Of a stretch of 64,000 nt of DNA, positions 7,715 through 16,485 are shown piece by piece. Source of the stretch: Herbaspirillum sp. SJZ107 (GTDB taxonomy: Bacteria; Pseudomonadota; Gammaproteobacteria; Burkholderiales; Burkholderiaceae_D). The DNA lies in NCBI RefSeq assembly GCF_006715485.1, contig NZ_VFNH01000002.1:1612001-1676000 (forward strand), given 5' to 3'. The translations under genes and the position numbers were made by a program. Numbering within the stretch: position 1 is the stretch's first letter; each line of letters begins with the position of its first letter. Under the pieces are notes generated by a model. The model was not told where the DNA came from, searched no databases, and worked only from the letters and a program-made list of their open reading frames with translations.

Positions 7715-9544
7715 ATGAAACAACGCCGCCAATTCCTGATCAACGCCCCGCTCGGCCTGCTGGCCGTGGCCGAAGCCGTCCGTGCCGAACCGCTGCCGCA
7801 AGACGGCGCCACGCCTGCCCCTGCTGCGCCTGCAAGTACCCCGGGCGCCCCGCCGACCTTCGGCGCCACCCCCGGCTTCGGCCCGGCCGTCACGCCGGCC
7901 ACCTTCGCCGAAGCGGAGAAGCTGATGCAGGTGACGAATACGCCGGCGCAGCGCGCAATGATGGCGGGCAGCTGGCGCGTGTCGCTGGCGTCGACGGTGG
8001 AACGGCGCACCGGGCCGCGCAAGGTGGCGCTGGCGCCGGACCTGGCCCCGGCCACGGTGTGGAAGCCGCTCGATGCCGCCGGCGGCAGCGGCGCAGGCAT
8101 CAACAAGACCGGACGCTTCGTGCGCAGCCGCGTCAACCCCGGCGCGCTGCCGGCGCGCGACGAAGACATCGCCCATGCTCCGGTGACCAGGCTGGCGCGC
8201 TGGGTCGAGACCCGTGCCATCACCTCGGAGCGCCTGACCCGCATCTATATCGAGCGCATCAAGCGCCTCGACCCCAGGCTGCGCAGCGTGATCACCCTGA
8301 CCGAGGAACATGCGCTGGCGCAGGCGCGCCAGGCCGACCGCGAGATCGCCGCCGGCAAGTACCGCGGCCCGCTGCACGGGATTCCCTACGGCGTCAAGGA
8401 TCTGCTGGACACCGCCGGCATCCGCACCACCTGGGGCGCCGAGTTCTACCGCGACCGCGTGCCGCAGCAGGATGCGGCCGTGGTGGCGAAGCTGAGCGCG
8501 GCCGGTGCCGTGCTGGTGGCCAAGCTGAGCCTCGGCGCGCTGGCGCTGAACGACGTCTGGTTCGGTGGCCAGACCATGAATCCGTGGCTGCTTGACGAGG
8601 GCGCGTCCGGCTCCAGCGCGGGGCCGGGTGCCGCCACCGCCGCCGCGCTGGTGGCGTTCTCGATCGGCAGCGAGACCGGCGGCAGCATCATCAGCCCGTC
8701 GATGCGCTGCGGCGTGACCGGCCTGCGCCCGACCTACGGCCGGGTGCCGCGCACGGGCGCCATGACGCTGTGCTGGTCGCTCGACAAGCTGGGGCCGATG
8801 ACGCGCAGCGTCGAAGATGCGATGCTGGTGCTGCAGGCGATTTCGGGCACGGACGCGGGCGACGTCGCCGGCGTGCCGGCCAGACTCGATTTCGACGCCG
8901 GCGCCGGCGTCAAGGGCCTGAAGGTCGGCTACTTCGCCGACTGGATGAAGGAAGCCCCGGCCACCGACGTCGACCGCGCCGCGCTGGAGACCATCAAGTG
9001 TCTCGGATTGAGCCCGGTGCCGGTGACACTGCCGGACTGGCCCTATCAATCGCTGAACACCGTGCTGTTCGCCGAAGCCGCCGCCGCCTTCGAAGAAATC
9101 ACGCTGGACGGCCGCGTCGACCAGCTCAAGGCGCAGGTGCCGGATGCCTGGCCCAACCTGTTCCGCGAGGCGCGCTTCCTGTCGGCGGTGGACTTCGTGC
9201 AGGCCGACCGCCTGCGGCGCAAGGTGGCGCTCGAGATGGCGCGCATCTTCCAGCAGGTCGACCTGCTGCTGGTGCCGTCGCTGCGCGACGAAATGCTGAC
9301 CATCTCGAACAATACCGGCCATCCGTCGCTGACGCTGCGCACCGGCACCGTGGAAGTGGGGCAGGCGCGCAGCGACTGGGCGCCGAACCCGGCCCAGCCG
9401 CTGCCGACCTTCGCGCCGCCGCGCCGCGTGCCGCACGGCGTGACCCTGATCGGCCGCCTGTTCGACGAAGGCACCATCGCCCGTGTCGGCCTGGCGCTGG
9501 AAAAGGAAGCCGGCGTGGCGGGCGAGCGCCCGCCGGGTTTCTGA
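7715..9544 (+). CDS. Exported amidase (amidase signature family), Tat-type signal
   Basis: A 609-residue amidase-signature enzyme. The Ser-cisSer-Lys triad is visible as Lys228 (GVKDLLD), Ser300/301 (GSSAG) and the nucleophile Ser324 (SETGGSI). The N terminus MKQRRQFLI resembles a twin-arginine signal and is followed by a hydrophobic stretch and an Ala-rich region. About 155 residues precede the catalytic domain, which makes the protein longer than usual. It should hydrolyse amide bonds in the periplasm; substrate is unknown. The ATG at 7715 was preferred to a GTG at 7679 because it puts the twin-Arg motif at residues 4-5. Confidence 0.85.
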   Translation: MKQRRQFLINAPLGLLAVAEAVRAEPLPQDGATPAPAAPASTPGAPPTFGATPGFGPAVTPATFAEAEKLMQVTNTPAQRAMMAGSWRVSLASTVERRTGPRKVALAPDLAPATVWKPLDAAGGSGAGINKTGRFVRSRVNPGALPARDEDIAHAPVTRLARWVETRAITSERLTRIYIERIKRLDPRLRSVITLTEEHALAQARQADREIAAGKYRGPLHGIPYGVKDLLDTAGIRTTWGAEFYRDRVPQQDAAVVAKLSAAGAVLVAKLSLGALALNDVWFGGQTMNPWLLDEGASGSSAGPGAATAAALVAFSIGSETGGSIISPSMRCGVTGLRPTYGRVPRTGAMTLCWSLDKLGPMTRSVEDAMLVLQAISGTDAGDVAGVPARLDFDAGAGVKGLKVGYFADWMKEAPATDVDRAALETIKCLGLSPVPVTLPDWPYQSLNTVLFAEAAAAFEEITLDGRVDQLKAQVPDAWPNLFREARFLSAVDFVQADRLRRKVALEMARIFQQVDLLLVPSLRDEMLTISNNTGHPSLTLRTGTVEVGQARSDWAPNPAQPLPTFAPPRRVPHGVTLIGRLFDEGTIARVGLALEKEAGVAGERPPGF

Positions 9545-9580
9545 ACATGTTTTTCTATCTATATTGTCGAGGAGTCCAGC

Positions 9581-10429
9581 GTGACTGAACATCAAGATCC
9601 GATCCTGCGCATCGCCGCCTTTTCCGATGGCGCGGTAGGGGGCAACCCGGCCGGCGTCTGGACCGGCGCCGTCCTGCCGCCGGCGGACGTCATGCAGCGC
9701 CTGGCGCACCAAGTCGGCTTTTCCGAAACCGCCTTTGCCGCGCCGGTCGACGGCGGCTGGCGCGTGCGCTACTTTTCGCCCGCGTCCGAGGTGCCGTTCT
9801 GCGGCCACGCCACCATCGCGCTGGGTGCGGCGCTGGCCGGCGCCCACGGCGACGGCGTGTATGCCTTGACCCTGAACGCGGCCGCGATCACGGTCGAGGG
9901 GCGGCGCGACGCGGGCGGCCTGGTGAGCGCGGCGCTGCAATCGCCGCCCACCTTCAGCCGCGCCGCCGACCCGGCACTGGTGCAGGCCGCGCTGGCGCTG
10001 TTCGGCTATGGCGAAGCCGATCTCGACCCGCGCATCGCGCCCGGCTTTGCGCATGCCGGCGCCGACCACCTGGTGCTGGCGCTGGCCAGCCGCGCCAAGC
10101 TGGCCGCGATGCGCTACGACCTCGAGGCCGGCCGCGCGCTGATGGCGGCGTACGGGCTGACCACGATCGTGCTGGCCTGGGCCGAAACCGGGCGCCTGTT
10201 CCATACCCGTAATCCGTTCGCGATCGGCGGCGTGTACGAGGACCCGGCCACTGGCGCCGGCACCGCCGCGCTGGCCGGCTACCTGCGCGATATCGGCTGG
10301 CCGCACGGCGGCGCCATCGACGTGGTGCAAGGCGAAGACATGGGCATGCGCTCGCGCCTGCATGCCGACATCGGCGCGCTGCCCGGCAGTTCGATCCGGG
10401 TGTCCGGCACCGCGCGTTTCATGGCGTGA
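9581..10429 (+). CDS. PhzF family isomerase-like protein
   Basis: A 282-residue protein of the PhzF/diaminopimelate epimerase fold. Landmarks are the N-terminal GGNPAGVW, the SETAF motif with the acid Glu49, the FSPASEVPFCGHATIALG glycine-rich segment and the C-terminal DPATGAGTAALAGYL. PhzF itself isomerises a phenazine precursor, but isolated homologues like this one have mostly unknown substrates; no phenazine genes are near. It starts with GTG, preceded by GAGGAG at good spacing. It lies 36 bp after the amidase and could be cotranscribed. Confidence 0.87.
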   Translation: MTEHQDPILRIAAFSDGAVGGNPAGVWTGAVLPPADVMQRLAHQVGFSETAFAAPVDGGWRVRYFSPASEVPFCGHATIALGAALAGAHGDGVYALTLNAAAITVEGRRDAGGLVSAALQSPPTFSRAADPALVQAALALFGYGEADLDPRIAPGFAHAGADHLVLALASRAKLAAMRYDLEAGRALMAAYGLTTIVLAWAETGRLFHTRNPFAIGGVYEDPATGAGTAALAGYLRDIGWPHGGAIDVVQGEDMGMRSRLHADIGALPGSSIRVSGTARFMA

Positions 10430-10516
10430 TGCGCACCGAAGCGGTGCAGTAGGCTGCAGTTCGTTGAATAGAAGGCAAAAGGGATGTCTTTTCGACCTTT
10501 AGGATTTTTTTAAAAG

Positions 10517-10532
10517 GTTGATAATTATCAAC
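10517..10532. promoter_or_regulatory. FNR/Anr-type operator upstream of the FeeM-like gene
   Basis: GTTGATAATTATCAAC is a perfect 16-bp palindrome containing TTGAT-N4-ATCAA, the FNR-family consensus. It sits about 48 bp before the start codon at 10573, so it could activate from near -41.5 or, because GATAAT inside it also resembles a -10 box, repress. The surrounding sequence is strikingly AT-rich for this genome. Confidence 0.7.
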
Positions 10533-10572
10533 ACCTCTCTCTGTTGTCATCTTATTCAAGGACTGCCCCGCC

Positions 10573-11310
10573 ATGGAAATGAGCACCGCACACATTCTGT
10601 CTTCCCTGCCCACGGAGCGCCTGCCGTTCACGGTTCGCCGGGTCGATACCGAAGACAGCCTGTGGAAGGCGATCGGCGTCCGCCATGCCGCCTACGCACG
10701 CCATGTGCCGGAATTCGCGCGCACTCTCGCAGCGCCCGAGGCCTGCGACTACGAAGACGACAGCATTGTGCTGCTGGCCGAATCGAAGCTGGACGGCACG
10801 GCGCTCGGCACCGCGCGCATCCAGACCAATGCCTACCGTCCGCTGCACCTGGAGCAATCGATCGAACTGCCGGACTGGCTGCGGGACCGCCGCCTGGCCG
10901 AAGTCACGCGCCTGGGCGTGTCCGAAGGCCGCATCGGCCACGTGGTCAAGGTCGCGCTGATGAAGGCCTTCTTCCAGTACTGGCAGCTGAGCGGCACCGA
11001 GTATGCGATCGCCACCGGCCGCGCGCCGATCGACCGCCAGTACGAACAGCTGCTGTTCAGCGACGTGTTCGGGCCGGGCGAGCGGATCCCGCTGCGCCAT
11101 GTCGGCAACATACCGCACCGTGTGATGGCTTTCGAAGTCGCTACCGCCGAAGCGCGCTGGAGCGAGGCGCGCCACCCGCTGATGAAGTACGTGTTCCACA
11201 CCAACCACCCGGACATCCAGATCGGCGAGTTGCGGCCACGCCACAAGATCGTGCCGGCGGCGCGTCCGAATGCAGTTATGGAACGGGTTCCAAGCTTCGC
11301 TATGGCTTGA
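10573..11310 (+). CDS. N-acyl amino acid synthase, FeeM-like (GNAT fold)
   Basis: A 245-residue protein related to FeeM, a GNAT-fold enzyme that joins an acyl chain (from acyl-ACP) to an amino acid such as tyrosine. Visible features are the N-terminal RRVDTEDSLWKAIGVRHAAYARHV, the acceptor-region motif GTARIQTN, and EVTRLGVSEGR in the beta4-loop region that binds acyl-pantetheine in the fold. Products of FeeM relatives act as surfactants or signals. It has its own AT-rich promoter region with an FNR-type box. A GGDEF/EAL gene follows 96 bp downstream on the same strand. Function is by family; substrate is unknown. Confidence 0.72.
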   Translation: MEMSTAHILSSLPTERLPFTVRRVDTEDSLWKAIGVRHAAYARHVPEFARTLAAPEACDYEDDSIVLLAESKLDGTALGTARIQTNAYRPLHLEQSIELPDWLRDRRLAEVTRLGVSEGRIGHVVKVALMKAFFQYWQLSGTEYAIATGRAPIDRQYEQLLFSDVFGPGERIPLRHVGNIPHRVMAFEVATAEARWSEARHPLMKYVFHTNHPDIQIGELRPRHKIVPAARPNAVMERVPSFAMA

Positions 11311-11406
11311 CGGCAATATATTGCATGACGGAATTATTGCGAGCCTGTATCCTTTAGGCCGATGCTGCCGGCGGTTCGCCGGGGCCTGACAGCCTGATCG
11401 ATACCC

Positions 11407-14373
11407 ATGTTCCAACCTTTCCAGCCGTCCCCACCCACGCACAAGCCGATGTTCCTGATGGCGATTCACCGGGGCATCGAAACCACGATGCGCCTGTTGT
11501 CGGTGTATTGCGTGCCGGCCGGGGTGGCGCTGGCGTCGGTGCTGGTGCTCATGCTGTGGAACAGCCATTTCACCGGCGGCGGCGGCCAGCCGCTGGCCTT
11601 CCGCGCCGTCGCCGACCACGACGCCACCTTCATTCCTTCGGCCGCGCTGCGCGAACTGGCGCATGCGCATCCGGTCGATGCCTACGATACCCACCTGTCC
11701 GAGGTGCCGGTCTGGTTCGCCTTCCATGCGCGTGACCTCGGCGGCATCCCGGATGCGGTCGAATTCCCGTCGCGCCATATGGTCGCGCTGCGCTGCTGGG
11801 ATGTCGCGACGCTGAAGATGCTGGGCAGCGCCACCCGCGGCGGCGCCGACGGTGCCCTGGCCGACGCCAAGGCCGGCTTCTCGCTGAGCCTGCCCAAGAC
11901 GCGCGGGGACGTGCTGTGCCGCGCCGTCTTTTCCGGCCCGGCCCACCTGACGCTGCTGCAATGGCCGGCCGACCGGCTGGCGCTGTCGACCCAGCAGTTC
12001 CACCGCCAGTCCGGCCTGCTGGACGGCGGCATGATCGTCCTGAGCCTGTTCATCCTGGTCACCGCCGTCATCAACCGCCAGGTGCTGTACCTGCAGTTCG
12101 CGGGCTGGCTGATCCTGAACCTGCGCGTGGCGGCGCTGTCGGCCGGCTGGGACATCCAGTGGCTGGGCCAGCAGGTGCCGGTCGAATGGCTGCTGCCGAG
12201 CCGTGCGCTGACCATGGCGCTGTACGCGATCGCCACGCTCACTCTCTACATGACGCTGTTTGGCGCCGACCTGCTGCGCACCCGCTTCGCGCCGCTGCTG
12301 CGCGTGGTCCAGTGGCTGGTGCTGGCGCTGCTGCCGTGCGCGATCTGGCTTCCCTACGGCGGCTTCCTGCCGGTCATGTGGATCATCGTGGCCGGCAGCC
12401 TGTCGCTGATGATCCTGGGCCTGGTCAGCGTCATGCTGCGCTCGCAGTCGCACGTGGCGATGTGGTTCGCGGCTTCCTTCACCGTCACTTTCCTGTCCAG
12501 CCTGACCGAGGTGTTCGCGGCAGCGCTGGGCGTGCGCGAGCTGCTCGGCGTGGCCAACAGCGTGACCGCGGCCCTGACCTCGAGCATGCTGGCGGCGCTC
12601 GCCGTGGCCGAACAGATGCGGGTCGAGACCGAAAAGCGCCTGGAAGCGCAGGACAAGCTGCAGCACGCCTACGAGGCGATGCCGGTCGGCCTGTTCACGC
12701 TCGACATGTACGGCCACTTCCTGAGCGCCAACCCGGCCATGCTGAAGATGCTCGACGTGGTCGACATCATCCCCGGCCGCACTGCCTGGAAGCAGTTCTT
12801 CGCCGAGAGTTTCTGGATCACGCTGCACGAGCAGGTGCACATGCAGAGCGATGCCGAGATGCAGGTCGTCAGCCGCGACGGCAACCGTTGCTTCATGGTC
12901 AGCGCCACGCTGGCGCACGGCCGCATCGAAGCGGTGATGCAGGACGTGACGGAAAAGGTGAAAGCCACCGAACAGCTGCGCTTCATGGCCGACAACGACG
13001 CCCTGACCAAGGTCTACAACCGGCGCGGTATCGAGAAGGTGTTCGAGGATGCGGTGCAGCGGCTCGCCGGCGGCAAGCCGCTGAGCCTGGCCTACATCGA
13101 CCTCGACCGGTTCAAGCTGATCAACGACCTGTTCGGCCATGCCGCCGGCGACGAAGTGCTGAAGCAGGTATGCGAGCGGATCGAAATGATGCTGGGCGGC
13201 GGCCAGAAGATCGGCCGCGTCGGCGGCGACGAATTCGTGATCGTCATGCCTGATACCGCGGTGCCGCTGGCGACCCTGATCTGCCGCGGTATCGTCGACC
13301 GCATCGGCGGCACGCCGTACCGGGTCGGCGACAAGGCGTTCCACGTGCGCAGCTCGGTCGGGCTGATCGAAGTCGCGCCGGGGATGCCGATGAAGGATGC
13401 GGTGTCGACCGCCGACCGTGCCTGCCGCGAAGCCAAGGATGGCCACAGCGACGGCCTGGTGGTCTACGAGCGCGGCTCGACCGCCTTCCAGGAGCGCGAG
13501 GCCGAGCTGAGCCTGGTCGAGCGCCTGGCCGGCCCCAACGCCACCGAAGGCATGTTCCTGGAAATGCAGCCGATCATGTCGCTGAACGCGCCGATGGAAT
13601 CGCTGAACTTCGAGGTGCTGCTGCGCATGCGCGAGCGTGACGGCCGGGTCTCGCCGGCCGGCCCGCTGATCGCCGCCGCCGAGAAGAGCGGCCGCGCCGG
13701 CGTGATCGACCGCTGGGTCCTGAATACGACCCTCGGCTGGATCGAGGACAACGTCGAGAACCTGAAGAACACGCGCTTCGTCTGCATGAACCTGTCCGGC
13801 GCCTCGCTCAACGACGAGCGCTTCGTGCAGGACACGCTGGAGATCCTGTCGCGCTACACGCACGTGGCGTCGCGCCTGTGCATGGAGATCACCGAGAGCG
13901 TGGCGCTGCACGACCTCGACAACACGCGCCGCTTCATCGACCAGGTGCGCAACTTCGGCGTCAAGGTCGCACTGGACGACTTCGGTGCCGGCTACACCTC
14001 GTTCTCCTACCTGAAGGAACTGCCGGCCGACGTGCTGAAAATCGACGGCAACTTCATCGTCAACATCAATGCCCATCCGGCCAATGTCGCCATTGTCGAG
14101 GCGATCGTCAACCTGGCCGCCAACCTGGGCATGAAGACGATTGCCGAGTGGGCCGAGGACGCCGCCACGATCCGCACGCTGGCCGAGATCGGCGTCGACT
14201 ACGTGCAGGGCTTCGCCATCGCGCGCTCGCAGCCGCCGGAAAAGCTGCTGGCGGCCAGCTCGTCGGCCAGCTTCATCAAGGCGGAAGACGTGCTGCAGCT
14301 GGTGCGCACGCTGGGCGCCCCGGCCAACGAGCCGGCATTGCCCGAATACTCACCACGCTGGGATCGCCACTGA
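11407..14373 (+). CDS. Membrane GGDEF/EAL c-di-GMP protein with 7TM and PAS-like sensor
   Basis: A 988-residue protein. One N-terminal membrane segment (about 30-50) is followed by a periplasmic region (about 55-205), about seven membrane helices (205-400), a PAS-like domain (about 420-520), a GGDEF domain with intact GGDEF at 606-610, and an EAL domain. The EAL signature is E736-V-L rather than EAL, but the catalytic glutamate, EITES and DDFGAGYTSFSYLK (Asp857/858) are kept, so both activities may work. It probably makes or degrades c-di-GMP in response to a periplasmic or membrane signal. The FeeM-like synthase immediately upstream could supply a lipid signal; that link is inference. Confidence 0.9.
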   Translation: MFQPFQPSPPTHKPMFLMAIHRGIETTMRLLSVYCVPAGVALASVLVLMLWNSHFTGGGGQPLAFRAVADHDATFIPSAALRELAHAHPVDAYDTHLSEVPVWFAFHARDLGGIPDAVEFPSRHMVALRCWDVATLKMLGSATRGGADGALADAKAGFSLSLPKTRGDVLCRAVFSGPAHLTLLQWPADRLALSTQQFHRQSGLLDGGMIVLSLFILVTAVINRQVLYLQFAGWLILNLRVAALSAGWDIQWLGQQVPVEWLLPSRALTMALYAIATLTLYMTLFGADLLRTRFAPLLRVVQWLVLALLPCAIWLPYGGFLPVMWIIVAGSLSLMILGLVSVMLRSQSHVAMWFAASFTVTFLSSLTEVFAAALGVRELLGVANSVTAALTSSMLAALAVAEQMRVETEKRLEAQDKLQHAYEAMPVGLFTLDMYGHFLSANPAMLKMLDVVDIIPGRTAWKQFFAESFWITLHEQVHMQSDAEMQVVSRDGNRCFMVSATLAHGRIEAVMQDVTEKVKATEQLRFMADNDALTKVYNRRGIEKVFEDAVQRLAGGKPLSLAYIDLDRFKLINDLFGHAAGDEVLKQVCERIEMMLGGGQKIGRVGGDEFVIVMPDTAVPLATLICRGIVDRIGGTPYRVGDKAFHVRSSVGLIEVAPGMPMKDAVSTADRACREAKDGHSDGLVVYERGSTAFQEREAELSLVERLAGPNATEGMFLEMQPIMSLNAPMESLNFEVLLRMRERDGRVSPAGPLIAAAEKSGRAGVIDRWVLNTTLGWIEDNVENLKNTRFVCMNLSGASLNDERFVQDTLEILSRYTHVASRLCMEITESVALHDLDNTRRFIDQVRNFGVKVALDDFGAGYTSFSYLKELPADVLKIDGNFIVNINAHPANVAIVEAIVNLAANLGMKTIAEWAEDAATIRTLAEIGVDYVQGFAIARSQPPEKLLAASSSASFIKAEDVLQLVRTLGAPANEPALPEYSPRWDRH

Positions 14374-14376
14374 CAC

Positions 14377-14736
14377 TCAGTTGAGGCCAGCCAGCGCCGG
14401 CTTCGCATCCAGCATCAGCAGGGTCTGGCGCGCCGCCTTCAGGGTCGCGACATCGCGCGACAGCGGTGCCGGGCGCTCCACGGCAGGCCGCTTCCAGGCC
14501 TCGTGACGCAGGTCGACGGCCGGCAGCACATAGCGCCGCGGCGTCGCCTGCTGTGCATTCTGGGCCGCTTCCGGTCCCAGCCGCACCGTCACCGTACCGG
14601 CGTCGCAGGGCTGGTCGGTCAACGTCACGTGGCCGCTCGAATCCACGCATTTGACGATGTCGGCGCCGGCCATCGCGGCCGGTGCCGCCAGCACGGCGGC
14701 GGCGATCATGCTTATCATCCTGGCGGTACGCTTCAT
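14377..14736 (-). CDS. DUF4124-domain periplasmic protein
   Basis: A 119-residue exported protein. The signal peptide MKRTARMISMIAAAVLAAPAAMAGA is followed by the DUF4124 core IVKCVDSSGHVTLTDQPCD, with two cysteines that can form a disulfide. The rest is low complexity and Arg/Ala-rich. The family is common in beta- and gammaproteobacteria and has no known function. The start at 14736 has AAGGAGAT just upstream. Its 3' end lies 3 bp from the end of the convergent GGDEF/EAL gene. Confidence 0.85.
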   Translation of the reverse strand: MKRTARMISMIAAAVLAAPAAMAGADIVKCVDSSGHVTLTDQPCDAGTVTVRLGPEAAQNAQQATPRRYVLPAVDLRHEAWKRPAVERPAPLSRDVATLKAARQTLLMLDAKPALAGLN

Positions 14737-14932
14737 GGCAATCTCCTTATCGAAATTGCATCGTGCGCCGCCAGGGCAGGGTGGTCTGTTAGGTGCCTCA
14801 CCCTTTTTCGGGAGCCGGACTGCTTCGCCAGAGGAAAAAACAGGCCGTACGACTGGGCCTACCGAGCGGCGCGCCATCGATAACCCGTCGTGGCCCTTGT
14901 GGATGCCCCGACTGTCCCAACCTCTGTCTCGT

Positions 14933-15022
14933 AGCCATGCAGTGATGTGCTGGCTTTATCTCTGTCTCCTCCGGGCCTCTCCCGCCTGGATTATCGCCAG
15001 CCTTCGGGCTGGCGTTTTTTTT
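14933..15022 (+). ncRNA. Candidate small RNA 1 with CU-rich anti-Shine-Dalgarno motif
   Basis: A stem-loop (AGCCA at 14933 with TGGCT at 14951) is followed by the single-stranded motif CTCTGTCTCCTCC (14960-14972), a second hairpin CCGGGC/GCCTGG with loop CTCTCCC, and a terminator CGCCAGCC-TTCG-GGCTGGCG with eight T. The same order and the same 13-nt motif recur in candidate 2 (16486-16579). The CCUCC motif is complementary to ribosome-binding sites, as in Hfq-type regulatory RNAs. The 5' end is unknown, and the element could also be a leader ended by attenuation. Confidence 0.6.
14995..15022 (+). terminator. Rho-independent terminator of candidate small RNA 1
   Basis: A perfect 8-bp stem CGCCAGCC/GGCTGGCG with a TTCG tetraloop is followed by eight T residues. 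Confidence 0.9.
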
Positions 15023-15230
15023 GAATTTCAGGCAAATGACGGCATCGACGAACAGTTGGTTGGTGCGTTGCAACATGCAGGGGTAATTATCTTGCCCGCC
15101 AGGGCTTTGTGGCGGACTATGCAGCTTGCACAACAAGCCGCGTAAAACTGAACAGTCGCATCGGGTCGTTCATTGCATGGGAGCTTGTGCCTGGTTATCC
15201 GTCGCAAGCCCGTTCCAGCCTGACAGTGCA

Positions 15231-16421
15231 ATGAATATCGATGAACCCACTTTAATGGTCGTGCTCGGCGTGACCTCGGTCACCGCCAGCGCCATGTTCT
15301 TTACCTTGCATGCCGCCGCGCGCCACATTGCCGGCGTGCGCTCATGGGCATTGGCCTGCCTGTCGGTGGGGTGTGCCGTGCTGCTCGATGCGCCGCGCCT
15401 GATCGGCGACTGGCAGTGGGCTTCGCTGCTGTTCAACATCCCGTTCGATGCCGGCCACGCTTTGTTCCTGGCCGGGACAGCGCAGTTCGTAGGGCGTCCG
15501 CTTCGGCGACACGGCCTGTCGCTGCTCATCGCCATTGCCGTGCTGCTGACCATCGCATTCACGCTGTTCGTGCCGGACAGCGTCGCCCGCATCTTTACCC
15601 AATCGTTGTACCAGGCGGGCGTGAACGGGCTGACGGCATGGTATCTGTGGCGGTACCGGGAACGGCAGTCCTCCCGCGCCTACCGGGTCGCTGCCCTGGT
15701 CCTGCTGGCCGAAGCCGCAGCCTCGCTGGCACAGGGGTTCCTGGTCATCACCGCGGCCGCCCCGATTACCTACGCTGCGCCCGAGCTTCCGTTTGCGAAT
15801 ATCGTCACCTGGCTGGGCGTGATGGCGAATGCGCTGATCGGCAACTGGATACTTTTCCTGCTGGTCCTGCTGCGCCTGGTCGGCGAGCTGAAGGCCGTTG
15901 CGGCCCATGATCCGCTGACGGGACTATTGAACCGCCGCGGCCTACGCGCTCACATCCATTCGCTGCTGGCGCCGGGGCGACCGATCGGGTCGCTGGGCGT
16001 CCTGTTGCTCGATATCGACCATTTCAAGGCACTCAACGATCGGTATGGGCACGACGCCGGCGACAGCGTCCTGGTCATGATGGGCGACGTCATGCGCACG
16101 CTCGGCAGTCCGCACGTCATGCCATGCCGCTGGGGAGGTGAAGAGTTCTGTTTCGTCGTCGATGGCCATTCGGGCGCGTCGCTCATCGAACTTGCCGAGC
16201 GCGCCCGGCAGGAATTCCATCGGGCCAGCTGCGCGCATCCCGGCCTGCTTTCCGGCGCAACGGTCAGCATCGGGGTGGCGGCGATGCCGATCGACGGCAG
16301 CTTCGAGTTTTCCCGACTGGTTGCCCTGGCCGATGCCCAGCTCTACCTGGCGAAACGCGGCGGCCGTGATCGGGTATGCAGCGCGGCCGAAACAGATTGT
16401 GCGACTACGCTGACAAGTTGA
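15231..16421 (+). CDS. Membrane-bound diguanylate cyclase (GGDEF)
   Basis: A 396-residue protein with six to seven hydrophobic segments (about 5-220) forming a MASE-like sensor. A GGDEF domain follows, with HDPLTGLLNRRGL, DIDHFKALNDRYGHDAGD and active-site GGEEF at 302-306. It should make c-di-GMP in response to an unknown membrane signal. I saw no clear RxxD inhibitory site before GGEEF. ATG at 15231 was chosen because the hydrophobic sensor starts right after it; a longer frame back to 15126 adds polar residues. Two related small RNA candidates flank the gene. Confidence 0.9.
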   Translation: MNIDEPTLMVVLGVTSVTASAMFFTLHAAARHIAGVRSWALACLSVGCAVLLDAPRLIGDWQWASLLFNIPFDAGHALFLAGTAQFVGRPLRRHGLSLLIAIAVLLTIAFTLFVPDSVARIFTQSLYQAGVNGLTAWYLWRYRERQSSRAYRVAALVLLAEAAASLAQGFLVITAAAPITYAAPELPFANIVTWLGVMANALIGNWILFLLVLLRLVGELKAVAAHDPLTGLLNRRGLRAHIHSLLAPGRPIGSLGVLLLDIDHFKALNDRYGHDAGDSVLVMMGDVMRTLGSPHVMPCRWGGEEFCFVVDGHSGASLIELAERARQEFHRASCAHPGLLSGATVSIGVAAMPIDGSFEFSRLVALADAQLYLAKRGGRDRVCSAAETDCATTLTS

Positions 16422-16485
16422 CGCGCCATGCATAACCTCGATGAGGACTTGTGGGAAAAGACCCCGGCCCAATGTGGGGCGGGTA

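Larger units (their letters stand above)
14737..15230. other. 494-bp intergenic region with a candidate small RNA
   Basis: No convincing reading frame is found here; the open frames lack ribosome sites and family features. The right half holds the first of two related small RNA candidates (separate entry), ended by a strong terminator at 14995-15022. The left half (14771-14930) may hold its promoter or a longer 5' part; a second copy of the CTCTGTCTC motif is at 14922-14930. Confidence 0.6.

Noticed and set aside
7688..10363. 891-residue minus-strand open frame
   Set aside because: It runs antisense through two clear genes (amidase and PhzF-like) and has His/Arg/Gly-rich shadow composition.
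9581..10429. Phenazine biosynthesis cluster
   Set aside because: Only a lone PhzF-like gene is present; no other phz genes are near.
10552..14076. 1174-residue minus-strand open frame
   Set aside because: Antisense to the FeeM-like and GGDEF/EAL genes, with His/Gln/Arg-rich shadow composition.
14771..14930. 6S RNA or c-di-GMP riboswitch upstream of the cyclase
   Set aside because: The conserved central bubble of 6S RNA and the GEMM core were looked for and not found; the terminator-ended RNA reading fits better.
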